From an uncultured Alphaproteobacteria bacterium (lineage in GTDB: Bacteria > Pseudomonadota > Alphaproteobacteria > Micavibrionales > Micavibrionaceae), in NCBI GenBank assembly GCA_937934135.1, contig CALHAW010000003.1, positions 1 through 64,000 of the forward strand: a stretch of 64,000 nt of DNA, given 5' to 3'. The number at the start of each line of letters is the position of its first letter. The stretch's first letter is position 1. The notes below the pieces were generated by a model. That model saw only the letters and a list, made by a program, of their open reading frames with translations. It had not been told where the DNA came from and did no database searches. Positions 19,652-29,111 of this stretch are shown here, piece after piece. Both the position numbers and the translations under genes were made by a program.

Positions 19652-20989
19652 TTGTCAGATGAAATAATAGGTCTAGACGAGGTAGGCTCCGCCCTTATCA
19701 TCCACCCCATATTTACCAATATCCCCACCTTACAGCGCGGGGATATTGATCAAGCGGTTGAAGAGGCGTGCGGTCTGGCCGAAGCGATTGAACTTGATAT
19801 TATTGATGTGGTTCGTGCCAATGTACGCCGCATGCATCCGGGTGTTTTCTTTGGTAAAGGGACGCTTGAGAATATCTCTAAGGCTGTTTCTGAGAAAAAA
19901 CCTGATATTGTGATGGTAAATTTTACTTTATCACCCGTTCAGCAACGGAATTTAGAAAAAGAATTAAAATGTAAAATTATTGATCGAACAGGGTTGATCC
20001 TTGAAATTTTTGGTACCCGCGCGCAAACAAAAGAAGGCCGCATTCAAGTTGAGTTAGCGCAGCTAGAATATCAGCGCTCCCGCCTTGTAAAAGCATGGTC
20101 GCATTTGGAGCGTCAACGCGGCGGCACTAGCTTTATTGGTGGACCAGGGGAAAGCCAATTAGAGATAGATAAGCGCCTGATTGCGGAGCGCATTCGTAAC
20201 CTAAAACGTGAATTAGAAAAGGTGCGTAAAACCCGTGAATTGGGCCGTAAGGCGCGTGAACGTGTCCCGTTTCCTGTTGTCGCACTTATTGGGTATACCA
20301 ATGCGGGCAAATCAACATTATTTAACCGTGTAACAGGTGCGAATGTGTTTGCCAAAGATTTACTCTTTGCAACGCTTGATCCGACACTGCGTAAGATTGA
20401 ATTACCATCAGGACGAACGGTGATTTTATCAGATACGGTTGGGTTTATTACTGATCTTCCTACGCATCTTATCGAAGCTTTTCGCGCGACGCTTGATCAA
20501 ACACAATATGCGGATGTAATTTTACATGTGCGTGATTCAACGCAGACTGATTATGACGCGCATAAAAAAGATGTAATGGCCATTATGAAAGATTTAGGCA
20601 TTGAATATGAAAGCGATGAGCGGATATTTGAAGTGGTTAATAAGATTGATATCTGCACGCAAACGCGCCGCAATGATATTGAACGAGACAGTAAGTTTAA
20701 CGAAAACACATTCTCTATCTCCGCCCAAACGGGTGAGGGGGTAGAGGAAATGCTTCAAATGATTGATGAGTTTCTATCGCGCCACCGTTTGCATTGCCAA
20801 TATGATATTCCGATGTCTGATGGGAAAGCGCTTGCATGGCTCTATCAACATGGTGAAGTGATTGAGGCGAAAAATATGCCTGATAATAACCAAGACGTCA
20901 CGCGCCTTTTGGTGCATATTGATGAAGCAAACCAGAATCGTTTTGAAGGACTTTTCCCTTATAAGGATATAACCCATGCCGCAGATTAA
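19652..20989 (+). CDS. hflX: GTPase HflX
   Basis: Translation-associated GTPase that binds and splits stalled ribosomes. The 445-residue protein has the N-terminal HflX domain (HPGVFFGKGTLENI, DRTGLILEIFGTRA), the Gly-rich linker (RQRGGTSFIGGPGESQLE), then the G domain with G1 GYTNAGKSTLFN, G3 DTVGFITDLP and G4 NKID. Translation appears to start at TTG 19652, with AAGGA about 13 bases upstream. It overlaps the next gene by 14 bp. Confidence 0.95.
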   Translation: MSDEIIGLDEVGSALIIHPIFTNIPTLQRGDIDQAVEEACGLAEAIELDIIDVVRANVRRMHPGVFFGKGTLENISKAVSEKKPDIVMVNFTLSPVQQRNLEKELKCKIIDRTGLILEIFGTRAQTKEGRIQVELAQLEYQRSRLVKAWSHLERQRGGTSFIGGPGESQLEIDKRLIAERIRNLKRELEKVRKTRELGRKARERVPFPVVALIGYTNAGKSTLFNRVTGANVFAKDLLFATLDPTLRKIELPSGRTVILSDTVGFITDLPTHLIEAFRATLDQTQYADVILHVRDSTQTDYDAHKKDVMAIMKDLGIEYESDERIFEVVNKIDICTQTRRNDIERDSKFNENTFSISAQTGEGVEEMLQMIDEFLSRHRLHCQYDIPMSDGKALAWLYQHGEVIEAKNMPDNNQDVTRLLVHIDEANQNRFEGLFPYKDITHAAD

Positions 20990-21797
20990 TCCTGAAAAAA
21001 TATCAACCTATATCCGTGATGTCGCGGCGGAGAAAATCACGCCGCGCTTTCGTCATTTACAAGAACATGAAATTTCAACCAAATCTGGCCCAACGGATCT
21101 GGTGACGATTGCCGATATTGAAGCAGAGGAAGCGCTTACAGCTATTTTTAAAGACTTACTGCCCGGATCTCACGTCGTGGGGGAGGAAGCTGTGTCTAAA
21201 GGTGAAATTGATATAAGCCTTCTGGCGACGGAAGAAGGATATGTTTGGGTGATTGACCCTGTTGATGGAACAGGGAATTTTGCGGATGGTAATGAGAAGT
21301 TTGGATGTATTGTTGCGCTCGTCAAAGGGGGACAAACAATCCAGAGCTGGATTTTGGATATCCCGCAAGATCACATGGCAATAGCAGAGCAGGGGGCGGG
21401 TGTTGAAATAAACGGCGCCCGTGTTACTTATCTCATCATGGTCACGCCGTTAAAAGACACGCGTGGGTTTATTAGCCGAAAATTTCTTCCGCAAAAAATG
21501 CGCGATGAATTACGCGATGTATTGGATGAACAATTTGGCAATATCGAAACATATGTTTGTTGCGCGCATGAATATTTGGATATTTTAAAAGGGAAGTCTT
21601 TTTTTTCAATGTATTCGCGCATTCGCCCGTGGGATCATCTGGCGGGTGCGATGATGCTGAGTGAGGCGGGTGGTTATATCCGTAAATGGGATGGATCAGC
21701 ATATAAGCCGGGCGACGAACGCGGCGGTTTAATTTGTACAGATACAAATGAAACGTGGCAGCAAATTTATGATTTGTTGTTGAAGGATTATCGATGA
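20976..21797 (+). CDS. inositol-monophosphatase-family phosphatase
   Basis: A 273-residue Mg2+-dependent phosphatase of the inositol monophosphatase/FBPase fold. Metal-binding motifs are present: GEEAVSKGE, DPVDGTGNFADG and the C-terminal WDHLAGAMMLSEAGG. The GTGNF variant in motif A, where classical members read GTxNF, is normal. Candidate substrates are inositol phosphate, histidinol phosphate or 3'-phosphoadenosine 5'-phosphate; I cannot choose between them. It overlaps hflX by 14 bp and is convergent with mazG. A second family member lies at 49059-49862. Confidence 0.88.
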   Translation: MPQINPEKISTYIRDVAAEKITPRFRHLQEHEISTKSGPTDLVTIADIEAEEALTAIFKDLLPGSHVVGEEAVSKGEIDISLLATEEGYVWVIDPVDGTGNFADGNEKFGCIVALVKGGQTIQSWILDIPQDHMAIAEQGAGVEINGARVTYLIMVTPLKDTRGFISRKFLPQKMRDELRDVLDEQFGNIETYVCCAHEYLDILKGKSFFSMYSRIRPWDHLAGAMMLSEAGGYIRKWDGSAYKPGDERGGLICTDTNETWQQIYDLLLKDYR

Positions 21798-21821
21798 GGG
21801 TGATTTTTGGGGTGTTTCATA

Positions 21822-22616
21822 TTATTTCTGCTTTTCCCAAAGTTTTAGCATTTCATCTAACGATAGCGCTTTAAAATCCATATTATTTTTCTTACAGTCG
21901 GCTTCCATGCCCTTAAAACGCTTAATAAACTTCTTATTGGCTTTACGGAGCGCTTCTTCCGAATCGAGGCCGTTCATGCGGCCATAATTGACGAGGCAAA
22001 AGAGTAAATCGCCAAATTCTTCTTCTTTATCAACATGCTGCGCCGCTTCTTTAAACTCAATAATTTCTTCTTCGACCTTTGCAAATGCATCCTCAGCGTT
22101 TTGCCATTCAAAATTTACTTTTGCGGCTTTTTTCTGTAGTTTTTGTGCGCGGAGCAGGGCGGGTAGCCCCTTTGTAACACCATCAAGCGCCCCGCTTTTA
22201 CCCCCTCCCGCATGAAGCTCTTTGTCTTTTTGTTGTTCCCAAATATCTGTTACGGCGTCGGCATTGGCCGCATTTATGTTTCCAAACACATGCGGATGAC
22301 GTGATATCATCTTATCTGCAACGCTCTTGGCAACGTCATCAAAGTCAAACAAAGCGTCCTCAGCCGCCATTTGCGTGTAATAAATGACCTGTAAGAGCAA
22401 ATCGCCCAGCTCAGCCTTCAATTCATCCATATCACCATTTTCTATCGCATCGGCAACCTCATAGGCTTCTTCGATGGTGTATTTAACGATGGATTTAAAA
22501 TCTTGCTCTCTATCCCACGGGCAACCTTGTGTTGGATCGCGCAAGCACGCCATGACCCATTTGAGCTTATCAATAGCGTGTGAGAAGTCCTTATCTTGTT
22601 TGATGGGTATATTCAT
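21822..22616 (-). CDS. mazG: nucleoside triphosphate pyrophosphohydrolase MazG
   Basis: House-cleaning enzyme hydrolysing (d)NTPs to monophosphate and pyrophosphate. The 264-residue length is that of two-domain MazG. The N-terminal domain shows GCPWDREQDFKSI, EEAYEVADAI and ELGDLLLQVIYY (the ExxE...ExxD metal motif), and the C-terminal domain shows KVEEEIIEFKEA and EFGDLLFCLVNYGR. It converges on the phosphatase gene to its left, and its start is followed by a 140-bp AT-rich gap holding a 14-bp palindrome (22699-22712). Confidence 0.95.
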   Translation of the reverse strand: MNIPIKQDKDFSHAIDKLKWVMACLRDPTQGCPWDREQDFKSIVKYTIEEAYEVADAIENGDMDELKAELGDLLLQVIYYTQMAAEDALFDFDDVAKSVADKMISRHPHVFGNINAANADAVTDIWEQQKDKELHAGGGKSGALDGVTKGLPALLRAQKLQKKAAKVNFEWQNAEDAFAKVEEEIIEFKEAAQHVDKEEEFGDLLFCLVNYGRMNGLDSEEALRKANKKFIKRFKGMEADCKKNNMDFKALSLDEMLKLWEKQK

Positions 22617-22756
22617 ATGCTTATAAGCCTATAGGGAATGCAAAAGGGCATCCATACACACGCACCCATGATCCACAGATGATAATAATATTGATGTGAT
22701 AATATATATTATGGAAATTAAAAGATATTCTTCAAAATAGAACGCTTCGGAATATT

Positions 22757-23581
22757 TTAAGCTGCTTTACTTGGCTCGTTATACGTCTTTTGCGCTTTAT
22801 CGAATAATCTAAAGAAATTCTGTGTTGTTTGCGCCGCAAGCTCTTCTTCACGCAGATTAAATAGATCAGCAATAAATTGGCCTGTGTGACGTACATAGGC
22901 TGGCTCATTGGTTTCACCACGGTGCGGCATTGGCGCCAAAAATGGCGCGTCTGTTTCTACTAGGATTTTATCCAGCGGGACTGTTTTTACGATGTCTTGC
23001 AATGCGGTGTTCTTTTTAAACGTCACCATACCTGAAAATGACATATAAAAGCCTTCATCGATTGATTGTTGTGCGAGTGTCTCATTAGAGCTGAAACAAT
23101 GCATTAAAACCTTCGTTGCGCCGTCACAGGCGCCTTCTTCGCGTAAGATTTTAATCGTGTCTTCCTCTGCATCGCGTGTGTGAATAATAAGCGGTAATCC
23201 CGTTTCTTTGGCGGCCTGAATTTGTTTTCTGAACATCATGCCTTGGTCTTCACGCGGGGCATAATCATAAAAATAATCTAAGCCCGCTTCTCCAATACCA
23301 ATAATTTTATCATGCTGATTGGCCAGTGAAATGATGTCATCCAGTGGGATGTCTTTTTCGGTTTCAACGCCGGCGCTGTGAGGATGTGTTCCGATAGAAC
23401 ACCACACATTATCATGTGCGTTCGTAATATTTAATAACTCATCAAGCTCTTCACTGATACGGCAACAAATGGTTTGTAAGCCATCAACACCGTTTTCTTT
23501 GGCGCGCGCAATAATCTCTGGGGGTGTTCCCGCTTCGCTAATATTCTTATGGTTTAAATGACAATGACTATCGATCCACAT
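22757..23581 (-). CDS. tatD: TatD-family metal-dependent deoxyribonuclease
   Basis: Metal-dependent hydrolase of the TatD family (3'-5' DNase, DNA-repair-associated in E. coli). The start MWIDSHCHLNH supplies the HxH metal motif. Further ligands are in GEAGLDYFYDYAP, IIHTRDAEEDT, LMHCFSSN and LVETDAPFLAP. ATG 23581 is chosen, giving 274 residues and placing the start 7 bp after the metG stop. The longer in-frame extension would run into metG and lacks homologous character. Co-transcription with metG is likely. Confidence 0.93.
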   Translation of the reverse strand: MWIDSHCHLNHKNISEAGTPPEIIARAKENGVDGLQTICCRISEELDELLNITNAHDNVWCSIGTHPHSAGVETEKDIPLDDIISLANQHDKIIGIGEAGLDYFYDYAPREDQGMMFRKQIQAAKETGLPLIIHTRDAEEDTIKILREEGACDGATKVLMHCFSSNETLAQQSIDEGFYMSFSGMVTFKKNTALQDIVKTVPLDKILVETDAPFLAPMPHRGETNEPAYVRHTGQFIADLFNLREEELAAQTTQNFFRLFDKAQKTYNEPSKAA

Positions 23582-23588
23582 GTGAAAA

Positions 23589-25166
23589 CTACGCCGCCTT
23601 TTCTGCTGTATCAATACGTGGGAAAATGCCTTCGGGTTTATCAATTTCTGTTCCGCTTTTCAGCATATAATCTTTAGAGATATGAGCATATTGTCGCTCC
23701 CCCTCTCCTATTTTAAGTTGGTTCAAAATACGGTTGGCGGATTCTGGTGTAATGGCTTGCATTAAAATGCCAAGAACGCGAACAACCTCAGCCAGAACAT
23801 AAAGCACTGTTTCCATGCGCTGAGGGTCTGTTTTCTTCAATCCCCATGGCGCTTGGGCGTCCACATATCCGTTGGCTTCAATAACAAGCTTAAAAATTGC
23901 CTCTAAGGCGCGATTAAAGCGCATCTTATCGCACTCTTCTCTTACGGCTTCAAGCGCGCGGTCATGAGCATGATTAAGGAGTTTTTTATCATCATCGTTA
24001 AAATCGCCCGGCACTGGAATTTTCGCATCACAATTTTTGTAGATCATTGAAAGGCTTCGCTGTGCCAAGTTCCCAAGACCATTGGCCAAGTCACTATTAA
24101 TACGTTGTACGGCAAACTCATGAGAGAAATTCCCATCTTGTCCGTGCGATACTTCACGCATTAAAAGGTAACGCGTTTGGTCTAAGCCATAGGCATCAAT
24201 CATATCTTGCGGTGCAACAACATTACCGACAGATTTTGACATTTTCACGCCGTTCACATTAATGAAGCCATGGGCAAATACTTTTTTAGGCATGTCCAAA
24301 TTGGCGGCCATTAAAAAAGCAGGCCAGTAGATACAATGGAAGCGAATAATATCTTTCCCAATCACATGATAATCTGCAGGCCAATATTTTTTATAACTCT
24401 CTGACTCTGTTTCAGGAAAACCAACACCTGTAATGTAATTAGTTAACGCATCCAGCCATACATACATGACATGTTTGTCATCATCAGGGACAGGAACGCC
24501 CCATTTGAAATTGGTTCGTGAAATAGAAATATCCTGGAGGCCAGATTTAACGAAAGAGATAATCTCATTTCGGCGTGATTCAGGTTCAATATATTCAGGG
24601 TGATTTTGATAGAGCGCTAATAATTTGTCACCATAGGCAGACAGGCGGAAAAAATAACTCTCCTGTTCTACCCATTCAACGGGCGCACCAGTCGGGGCAA
24701 GCTTGTGCTTGTTTCCATCGGCATCCGCGGCATCGGTAAGCTCCCCTTCGGTGAAATAGGCCTCATCACGGACAGAATACCACCCTGCATATTTATCGAG
24801 GTAAATATCATCAGGATTATTTTCTTTGATCATATTCCAAATCGCTTTGGAGGCTTCGTAATGGCGTGGTTCTGTCGTACGGATGAAATCATCGTTAGAG
24901 ATATTGAGCTGGCTCGTCATATCAATGAATTTTTGAGCAATTTTATCGCAGAAGTCTTTTGGCTCCATTCCTTGATCTTCAGCTGTTTTAGCGACCTTTT
25001 GACCGTGTTCATCCGTCCCCGTCAAAAACATCACATCAAACCCATCAAGGCGCTTATGCCGCGCCATAACATCGGTCAAAATTTGCTCATAAGCATGCCC
25101 CAAATGCGGCGCTCCGTTTACGTAAGAGATAGCAGTGGTAATATAGAAGGGTTTTTTATCAGTCAT
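23589..25166 (-). CDS. metG: methionyl-tRNA synthetase
   Basis: Class I aminoacyl-tRNA synthetase charging tRNA-Met. The N-terminal Rossmann domain has ISYVNGAPHLGHAYEQI, containing the HIGH equivalent HLGH, and LTGTDEHGQK. The KMSKS loop is MSKSVGNVVAP, and the anticodon-binding helices include WGLKKTDPQRM. From ATG 25166 it has 525 residues, ending without the C-terminal tRNA-binding (EMAP-like) domain found in longer enzymes, as usual in alphaproteobacteria. It diverges from miaB across 57 bp. Confidence 0.97.
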   Translation of the reverse strand: MTDKKPFYITTAISYVNGAPHLGHAYEQILTDVMARHKRLDGFDVMFLTGTDEHGQKVAKTAEDQGMEPKDFCDKIAQKFIDMTSQLNISNDDFIRTTEPRHYEASKAIWNMIKENNPDDIYLDKYAGWYSVRDEAYFTEGELTDAADADGNKHKLAPTGAPVEWVEQESYFFRLSAYGDKLLALYQNHPEYIEPESRRNEIISFVKSGLQDISISRTNFKWGVPVPDDDKHVMYVWLDALTNYITGVGFPETESESYKKYWPADYHVIGKDIIRFHCIYWPAFLMAANLDMPKKVFAHGFINVNGVKMSKSVGNVVAPQDMIDAYGLDQTRYLLMREVSHGQDGNFSHEFAVQRINSDLANGLGNLAQRSLSMIYKNCDAKIPVPGDFNDDDKKLLNHAHDRALEAVREECDKMRFNRALEAIFKLVIEANGYVDAQAPWGLKKTDPQRMETVLYVLAEVVRVLGILMQAITPESANRILNQLKIGEGERQYAHISKDYMLKSGTEIDKPEGIFPRIDTAEKAA

Positions 25167-25193
25167 TTTATAAGTGTTTCTCTTGCCTTTGGG

Positions 25194-25216
25194 ACGGTAA
25201 TTGTGGTTTATACCGT
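25194..25216. promoter_or_regulatory. inverted repeat in the metG-miaB divergent promoter gap
   Basis: A 6-bp inverted repeat, ACGGTA (25194-25199) and TACCGT (25211-25216), is separated by 11 bases. It lies in the middle of the 57-bp gap between two divergent genes, where an operator for both promoters might sit. A loose TTGCCT and TTTATA pair for miaB overlaps it. The dyad is short, so chance is a real alternative. Confidence 0.2.
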
Positions 25217-25223
25217 ACTTGAT

Positions 25224-26570
25224 ATGACTAAAAACACGCAAGCGAAAAAGCTCTATATAAAGACATGGGGATGTCAGATGAATGTTTATGATTCATCGCG
25301 CATGGCGGATATCTTGCGCCCGCTTGGTTATGCGCAGGTGGATGTGCCTGAAGATGCGGACATGATGATCTTGAATACCTGCCACATTCGTGAAAAAGCG
25401 ACAGACAAGGTTTTCTCTGAAATTGGCCGCCTTAAGAAACATAAAGACGAAAAAGAAGCTAAGGGTGGCAAGATGTTGATGGCGGTTGCTGGATGTGTGG
25501 CGCAGGCCGAAGGTGATTTCATTCTTCAACGCGCGCCCGTCATTGATATGGTCTTTGGCCCACAAACTTATCATGAATTACCTGAAATGGTGTTAAAAGC
25601 CAACGGAAATGAGCGCGTGGTGAATACCGACTTCCCCACTATTTCAAAATTTGATCACTTCCCTGAAGAACAAAATCAGGGTGCGGCGGCATTTCTTTCT
25701 ATTCAGGAAGGGTGTGATAAGTTTTGTACATTCTGCGTTGTGCCTTATACACGCGGTGCGGAATATTCCCGCCCTGTTGCAAAAATTATCGACGAAGCCA
25801 AAAAGCTTGTTGATCAGGGCGCAAAAGAAATCACTTTGCTGGGGCAGAATGTAAACGCTTATCACGGTGAAAATAGTGATGGTAAAATCTGGGGTTTAGG
25901 CCGCTTGATTGAGGCTGTGGCGGAAGTCAAGGGTGTGGAGCAAATTCGCTATACGACCTCCCATCCGCGTGATGTCGATGAAGGGTTGATTAACGCCCAC
26001 CGCGATATTCAAAAGCTTGCCCCATTTCTCCATTTGCCTGTGCAAAGTGGGTCAGATAAAATCTTGAAAGCCATGAATCGCAAACATACAGGTGATAGAT
26101 ATCGTGAAATTATTGCGGATATACGTAAAGCGCGCTCTGATATTGTGTTTTCGTCTGATTTTATCGTGGGCTTCCCTGGTGAAACAGACCAAGACCATGA
26201 GGACACAATGCAGTTGATCCGTGATGTGGTGTTTGCCAGTGCGTATTCTTTCAAATACTCCGCCCGCCCCGGTACGCCTGCAGCGAATATGAGTGCGTTG
26301 GTGCGTGAAGATGTAAAAACAGCGCGTTTAACCGAAATTCAGGATTTAATCGCAGCGCAGTATTTTGATTTTAATAAAGCGTCCATTGGTAAGACAATGT
26401 CCGTTCTTTTTGAACGTAAAGGTAAAAAAGAAGGCCAGCTTCAAGGGCGCACCCCTTTCTTTCAGGCCGTTAATGCCGAAGCCAATGACCGCCTACTGGG
26501 TCAATTTGTGGATGTCACCATCACCGCCGCCACGCCCAACGCGTTGGTTGGTGAAGTGAAAACAATCTAA
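25224..26570 (+). CDS. miaB: tRNA-2-methylthio-N6-dimethylallyladenosine synthase MiaB
   Basis: Radical-SAM methylthiotransferase modifying A37 of tRNAs that read UNN codons. The N-terminal UPF0004 domain has KTWGCQMNVYDSSRM with further cysteines in LNTCHIREKA and AVAGCVAQAEG. The radical-SAM motif is CDKFCTFCVVPYTRG. A C-terminal TRAM region (about 380-448) ends the protein. ATG 25224 gives 448 residues; the open frame extends 173 codons further upstream, but only as antisense to metG. It starts the miaB-phoH-ybeY-corC-lnt group. Confidence 0.97.
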   Translation: MTKNTQAKKLYIKTWGCQMNVYDSSRMADILRPLGYAQVDVPEDADMMILNTCHIREKATDKVFSEIGRLKKHKDEKEAKGGKMLMAVAGCVAQAEGDFILQRAPVIDMVFGPQTYHELPEMVLKANGNERVVNTDFPTISKFDHFPEEQNQGAAAFLSIQEGCDKFCTFCVVPYTRGAEYSRPVAKIIDEAKKLVDQGAKEITLLGQNVNAYHGENSDGKIWGLGRLIEAVAEVKGVEQIRYTTSHPRDVDEGLINAHRDIQKLAPFLHLPVQSGSDKILKAMNRKHTGDRYREIIADIRKARSDIVFSSDFIVGFPGETDQDHEDTMQLIRDVVFASAYSFKYSARPGTPAANMSALVREDVKTARLTEIQDLIAAQYFDFNKASIGKTMSVLFERKGKKEGQLQGRTPFFQAVNAEANDRLLGQFVDVTITAATPNALVGEVKTI

Positions 26571-26622
26571 AATATTGCTTAAATTCCTGATTTTTATGCT
26601 AAAATAGAGACTTAACCACTGA

Positions 26623-27639
26623 TTGAGGCAGGACATAGCAAATTCAGATAATTCCAATGAGGGGCAGAGCATTTCCCTGTCATTCGACGATAATGCCCTC
26701 CTTCCTTACCTTTACGGCCCTCAAAGCAGCCATTTACGCCATCTTGAAACGGCGCTTTCCGTTGATATTTCAACGCGTGCAAACACACTTGCAGTACGCG
26801 GAGAGCAGGATAAAATTGAACAGACACGGCAGATTCTTGAAATGCTGTGGGAGAAGATTACGCGTAAACAAGATGTTACAACCCAAGAAATAGATGCGGC
26901 GGTACGATTTATGAATAAAAAATCAAGCAATAACAATTCACAAGAAGATAAAGTTAAACCACTTTATGAAGAAAAATCAGGCATAAAAACCTCGAAAAAC
27001 AAGATACTGTCCCCCCGTTCCCCCAATCAGGCCAAATATATTGAGGCAATACGCAGTCATGATATGGTATTCGGTATTGGCCCTGCGGGAACAGGGAAAA
27101 CATATCTGGCTGTGGCATGTGCCGTTGAAATGTACCAAGCAGGCCTGATTGAGCGCATGGTGTTCTGCCGTCCTGCGGTGGAGGCAGGCGAAAATCTCGG
27201 TTTTCTCCCCGGTGATATGCTGGAGAAAATTGACCCTTATTTACGTCCCATTTATGATGCGCTGCACGATATGATGCCAACAGACGATATTCCGAAAAAG
27301 ATGGAAAAAGGTGAAATAGAGATCGCTCCTCTCGCCTTTATGCGCGGTAGAACCTTAAAAAATGCTTTTGTTGTACTGGACGAGGCGCAAAATACGACCT
27401 CTATGCAGATGAAAATGTTTTTAACTCGTATGGGGGAAGGCACGCGTATGGTGATCACGGGTGATCCTTCACAAACAGATTTACCCAACCATCAACGCTC
27501 TGGCTTAAAAGAAGCGATGACGATCCTCGATAGTATTGAAGAAGTGCCGTTTGTGCATTTTACGGCTAAGGATGTGGTGCGTCATAAATTAGTAACCAAA
27601 ATAATCGAGGCGTATGACAAGCATGACATCCGTGGATAA
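26623..27639 (+). CDS. phoH: PhoH-family ATPase
   Basis: Cytosolic PhoH-like P-loop ATPase, 338 residues. An N-terminal KH-like region (SHLRHLETALSVDISTR) precedes the ATPase domain with Walker A GPAGTGKTYLAVACA and Walker B VVLDEAQNTT, plus TRMGEGTRMVITGDPSQTDL. The only plausible initiation codon is TTG 26623; no good ribosome-binding site is seen and no ATG occurs before the conserved part. It overlaps ybeY by 26 bp, and YbeY/PhoH pairing suggests a role in RNA metabolism. Confidence 0.92.
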   Translation: MRQDIANSDNSNEGQSISLSFDDNALLPYLYGPQSSHLRHLETALSVDISTRANTLAVRGEQDKIEQTRQILEMLWEKITRKQDVTTQEIDAAVRFMNKKSSNNNSQEDKVKPLYEEKSGIKTSKNKILSPRSPNQAKYIEAIRSHDMVFGIGPAGTGKTYLAVACAVEMYQAGLIERMVFCRPAVEAGENLGFLPGDMLEKIDPYLRPIYDALHDMMPTDDIPKKMEKGEIEIAPLAFMRGRTLKNAFVVLDEAQNTTSMQMKMFLTRMGEGTRMVITGDPSQTDLPNHQRSGLKEAMTILDSIEEVPFVHFTAKDVVRHKLVTKIIEAYDKHDIRG

Positions 27640-28162
27640 TAAATCCCCCCTTTCAACACCCAAGCCCAATATTGACGTTTCTGTTCAAGAGCCTGAATGG
27701 GAGACATTTGAAAATGTTGAAACCTTGGTCAAAATGGTAACTGCCGCCACCCTTGGTATGGCAATTTTACCACCGGCGATCATTGGTTGTGAATTAGAAA
27801 CCAGCATTGTCTTAGCAAACGATGATTTAGTGCATATTTTGAATCGGGAATATCGTGAGAAAGACCAACCCACCAATGTGCTGACCTTTGCAACATTAGA
27901 CGATAAAGACAATATAACTCCAGAGGGAGAAAACTTGAATTTAGGCGATGTAATTCTTTCTTATCAAACGATTGAACGCGAAGCGCAAGAGCAAGGAAAA
28001 TTCATGCTTGATCATTTAAAGCACCTTATTGTGCATGGCGTTTTGCATCTTTTAGGGTATGACCATCAAGATGACGAACGGGCCAATGACATGGAAACGC
28101 TAGAGATTCGTATTCTTGAAAGTTTGGGTGTACAAAACCCTTACATTGAAATGGAATTTTAG
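27614..28162 (+). CDS. ybeY: endoribonuclease YbeY
   Basis: Zinc-dependent endoribonuclease for 16S rRNA 3'-end maturation and ribosome quality control. The zinc motif HGVLHLLGYDHQDD near the C-terminus is intact, with the preceding family segment YREKDQPTNVLTFAT. The 182-residue length includes a somewhat long N-terminal tail (about 25 residues rich in Ser and Pro). The start overlaps phoH by 26 bp, so the two are probably translationally coupled, the usual order in alphaproteobacteria. Confidence 0.96.
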   Translation: MTSMTSVDNKSPLSTPKPNIDVSVQEPEWETFENVETLVKMVTAATLGMAILPPAIIGCELETSIVLANDDLVHILNREYREKDQPTNVLTFATLDDKDNITPEGENLNLGDVILSYQTIEREAQEQGKFMLDHLKHLIVHGVLHLLGYDHQDDERANDMETLEIRILESLGVQNPYIEMEF

Positions 28163-28168
28163 CCTATA

Positions 28169-29107
28169 ATGAGCAAAATAATGGATAACATGCTTGATAC
28201 TGACCAAACGCCTTCTGAACCATCGCCTACCATGCCTGCCAATAAACTGGTGGGCGGCAAAAAACATAATCTTTTTTCACAGATAAAGAACATAATGCTG
28301 CGTTCCAAAAATGGTTCGGATTCATTGCGTGAAGCGATCGAGGAATATATTGAAGAAGCCAATGAAAATGGGGGCACTTCTTCCGTTGCGGCGCATGAAA
28401 AATCGCTCATATCCAATGTTTTAAAACTGCGTGATACAACCGTGATTGATGTGATGATTCCGCGCGCTGACATTGCCGCAATTAATGTGAATGCGGATCA
28501 AAAAGATTTAATGGGTTTATTGGCCGAAAGACAATTTAGCCGTATTCCTGTTTACCGTGATACCCTCGATGATGTTTTGGGGACGGTGCATATTAAAGAT
28601 ATTTTATCCTTGATGGCCTCTGGCTTAGCGCTCGATATAAAATCAATGATCCGCCCTGTACCGATCGTTTCCCCGTCTCTCCCTGTTTTGGATTTGCTTT
28701 TGAAAATGCAGGCCGATAGACGTCATATGGTTTTGGTGGTGGATGAACATGGTGGAATTGACGGGCTGGTTACGATTGGTGATTTAATTGAATCGATCGT
28801 GGGGGAATTTGATGATGAATTTGATAATGAAACAACGCCGCAATTAACCGAAAAAGAAGATGGCTCCGTCATTGTAGATGCGCGTTTTAATGTAACAGAA
28901 TTTGAAGATAAATATGGTCACATCTTAAGCGAAGAAGAACGTGAAGAAGTTGATACACTTGGCGGTCTTGTGTTCTTTACTGCATCGCGCATTCCTGCGC
29001 GTGGTGAAGTGATTGAACATGACACAGGTATGGTGTTTGAAATTTTAGACGCCGATCAACGCCGTATTAGTCGCCTTAGAATCTGTAATATTCCGAAAGC
29101 GGAATAA
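28169..29107 (+). CDS. corC: CBS-domain protein of the CorC/HlyC family
   Basis: A 312-residue soluble protein with a pair of CBS domains (VMIPRADIAAINVNADQ, then IRPVPIVSPSLPVLDLLLKM and VVDEHGGIDGLVTIGDLIE) and a C-terminal CorC_HlyC transporter-associated domain (VDARFNVTEFEDKYG, DTLGGLVFFTASRIPARGE). It lacks the N-terminal DUF21 membrane domain, so it is CorC-type. Proposed roles are magnesium/cobalt efflux regulation. It lies in the usual ybeY-corC-lnt order, 4 bp before lnt. Confidence 0.92.
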   Translation: MSKIMDNMLDTDQTPSEPSPTMPANKLVGGKKHNLFSQIKNIMLRSKNGSDSLREAIEEYIEEANENGGTSSVAAHEKSLISNVLKLRDTTVIDVMIPRADIAAINVNADQKDLMGLLAERQFSRIPVYRDTLDDVLGTVHIKDILSLMASGLALDIKSMIRPVPIVSPSLPVLDLLLKMQADRRHMVLVVDEHGGIDGLVTIGDLIESIVGEFDDEFDNETTPQLTEKEDGSVIVDARFNVTEFEDKYGHILSEEEREEVDTLGGLVFFTASRIPARGEVIEHDTGMVFEILDADQRRISRLRICNIPKAE

Positions 29108-29111
29108 TATA

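Noticed and set aside
22699-22712. 14-bp AT-only palindrome between mazG and tatD
   Set aside because: ATAATATATATTAT is perfect but of lowest complexity in an AT-rich gap, where such palindromes arise easily. No partner elements were seen.
24705-25223. 173-codon N-terminal extension of miaB
   Set aside because: The open frame runs antisense through metG. The translated extension has no family character, whereas ATG 25224 gives a normal-length MiaB beginning just before KTWGCQMN.
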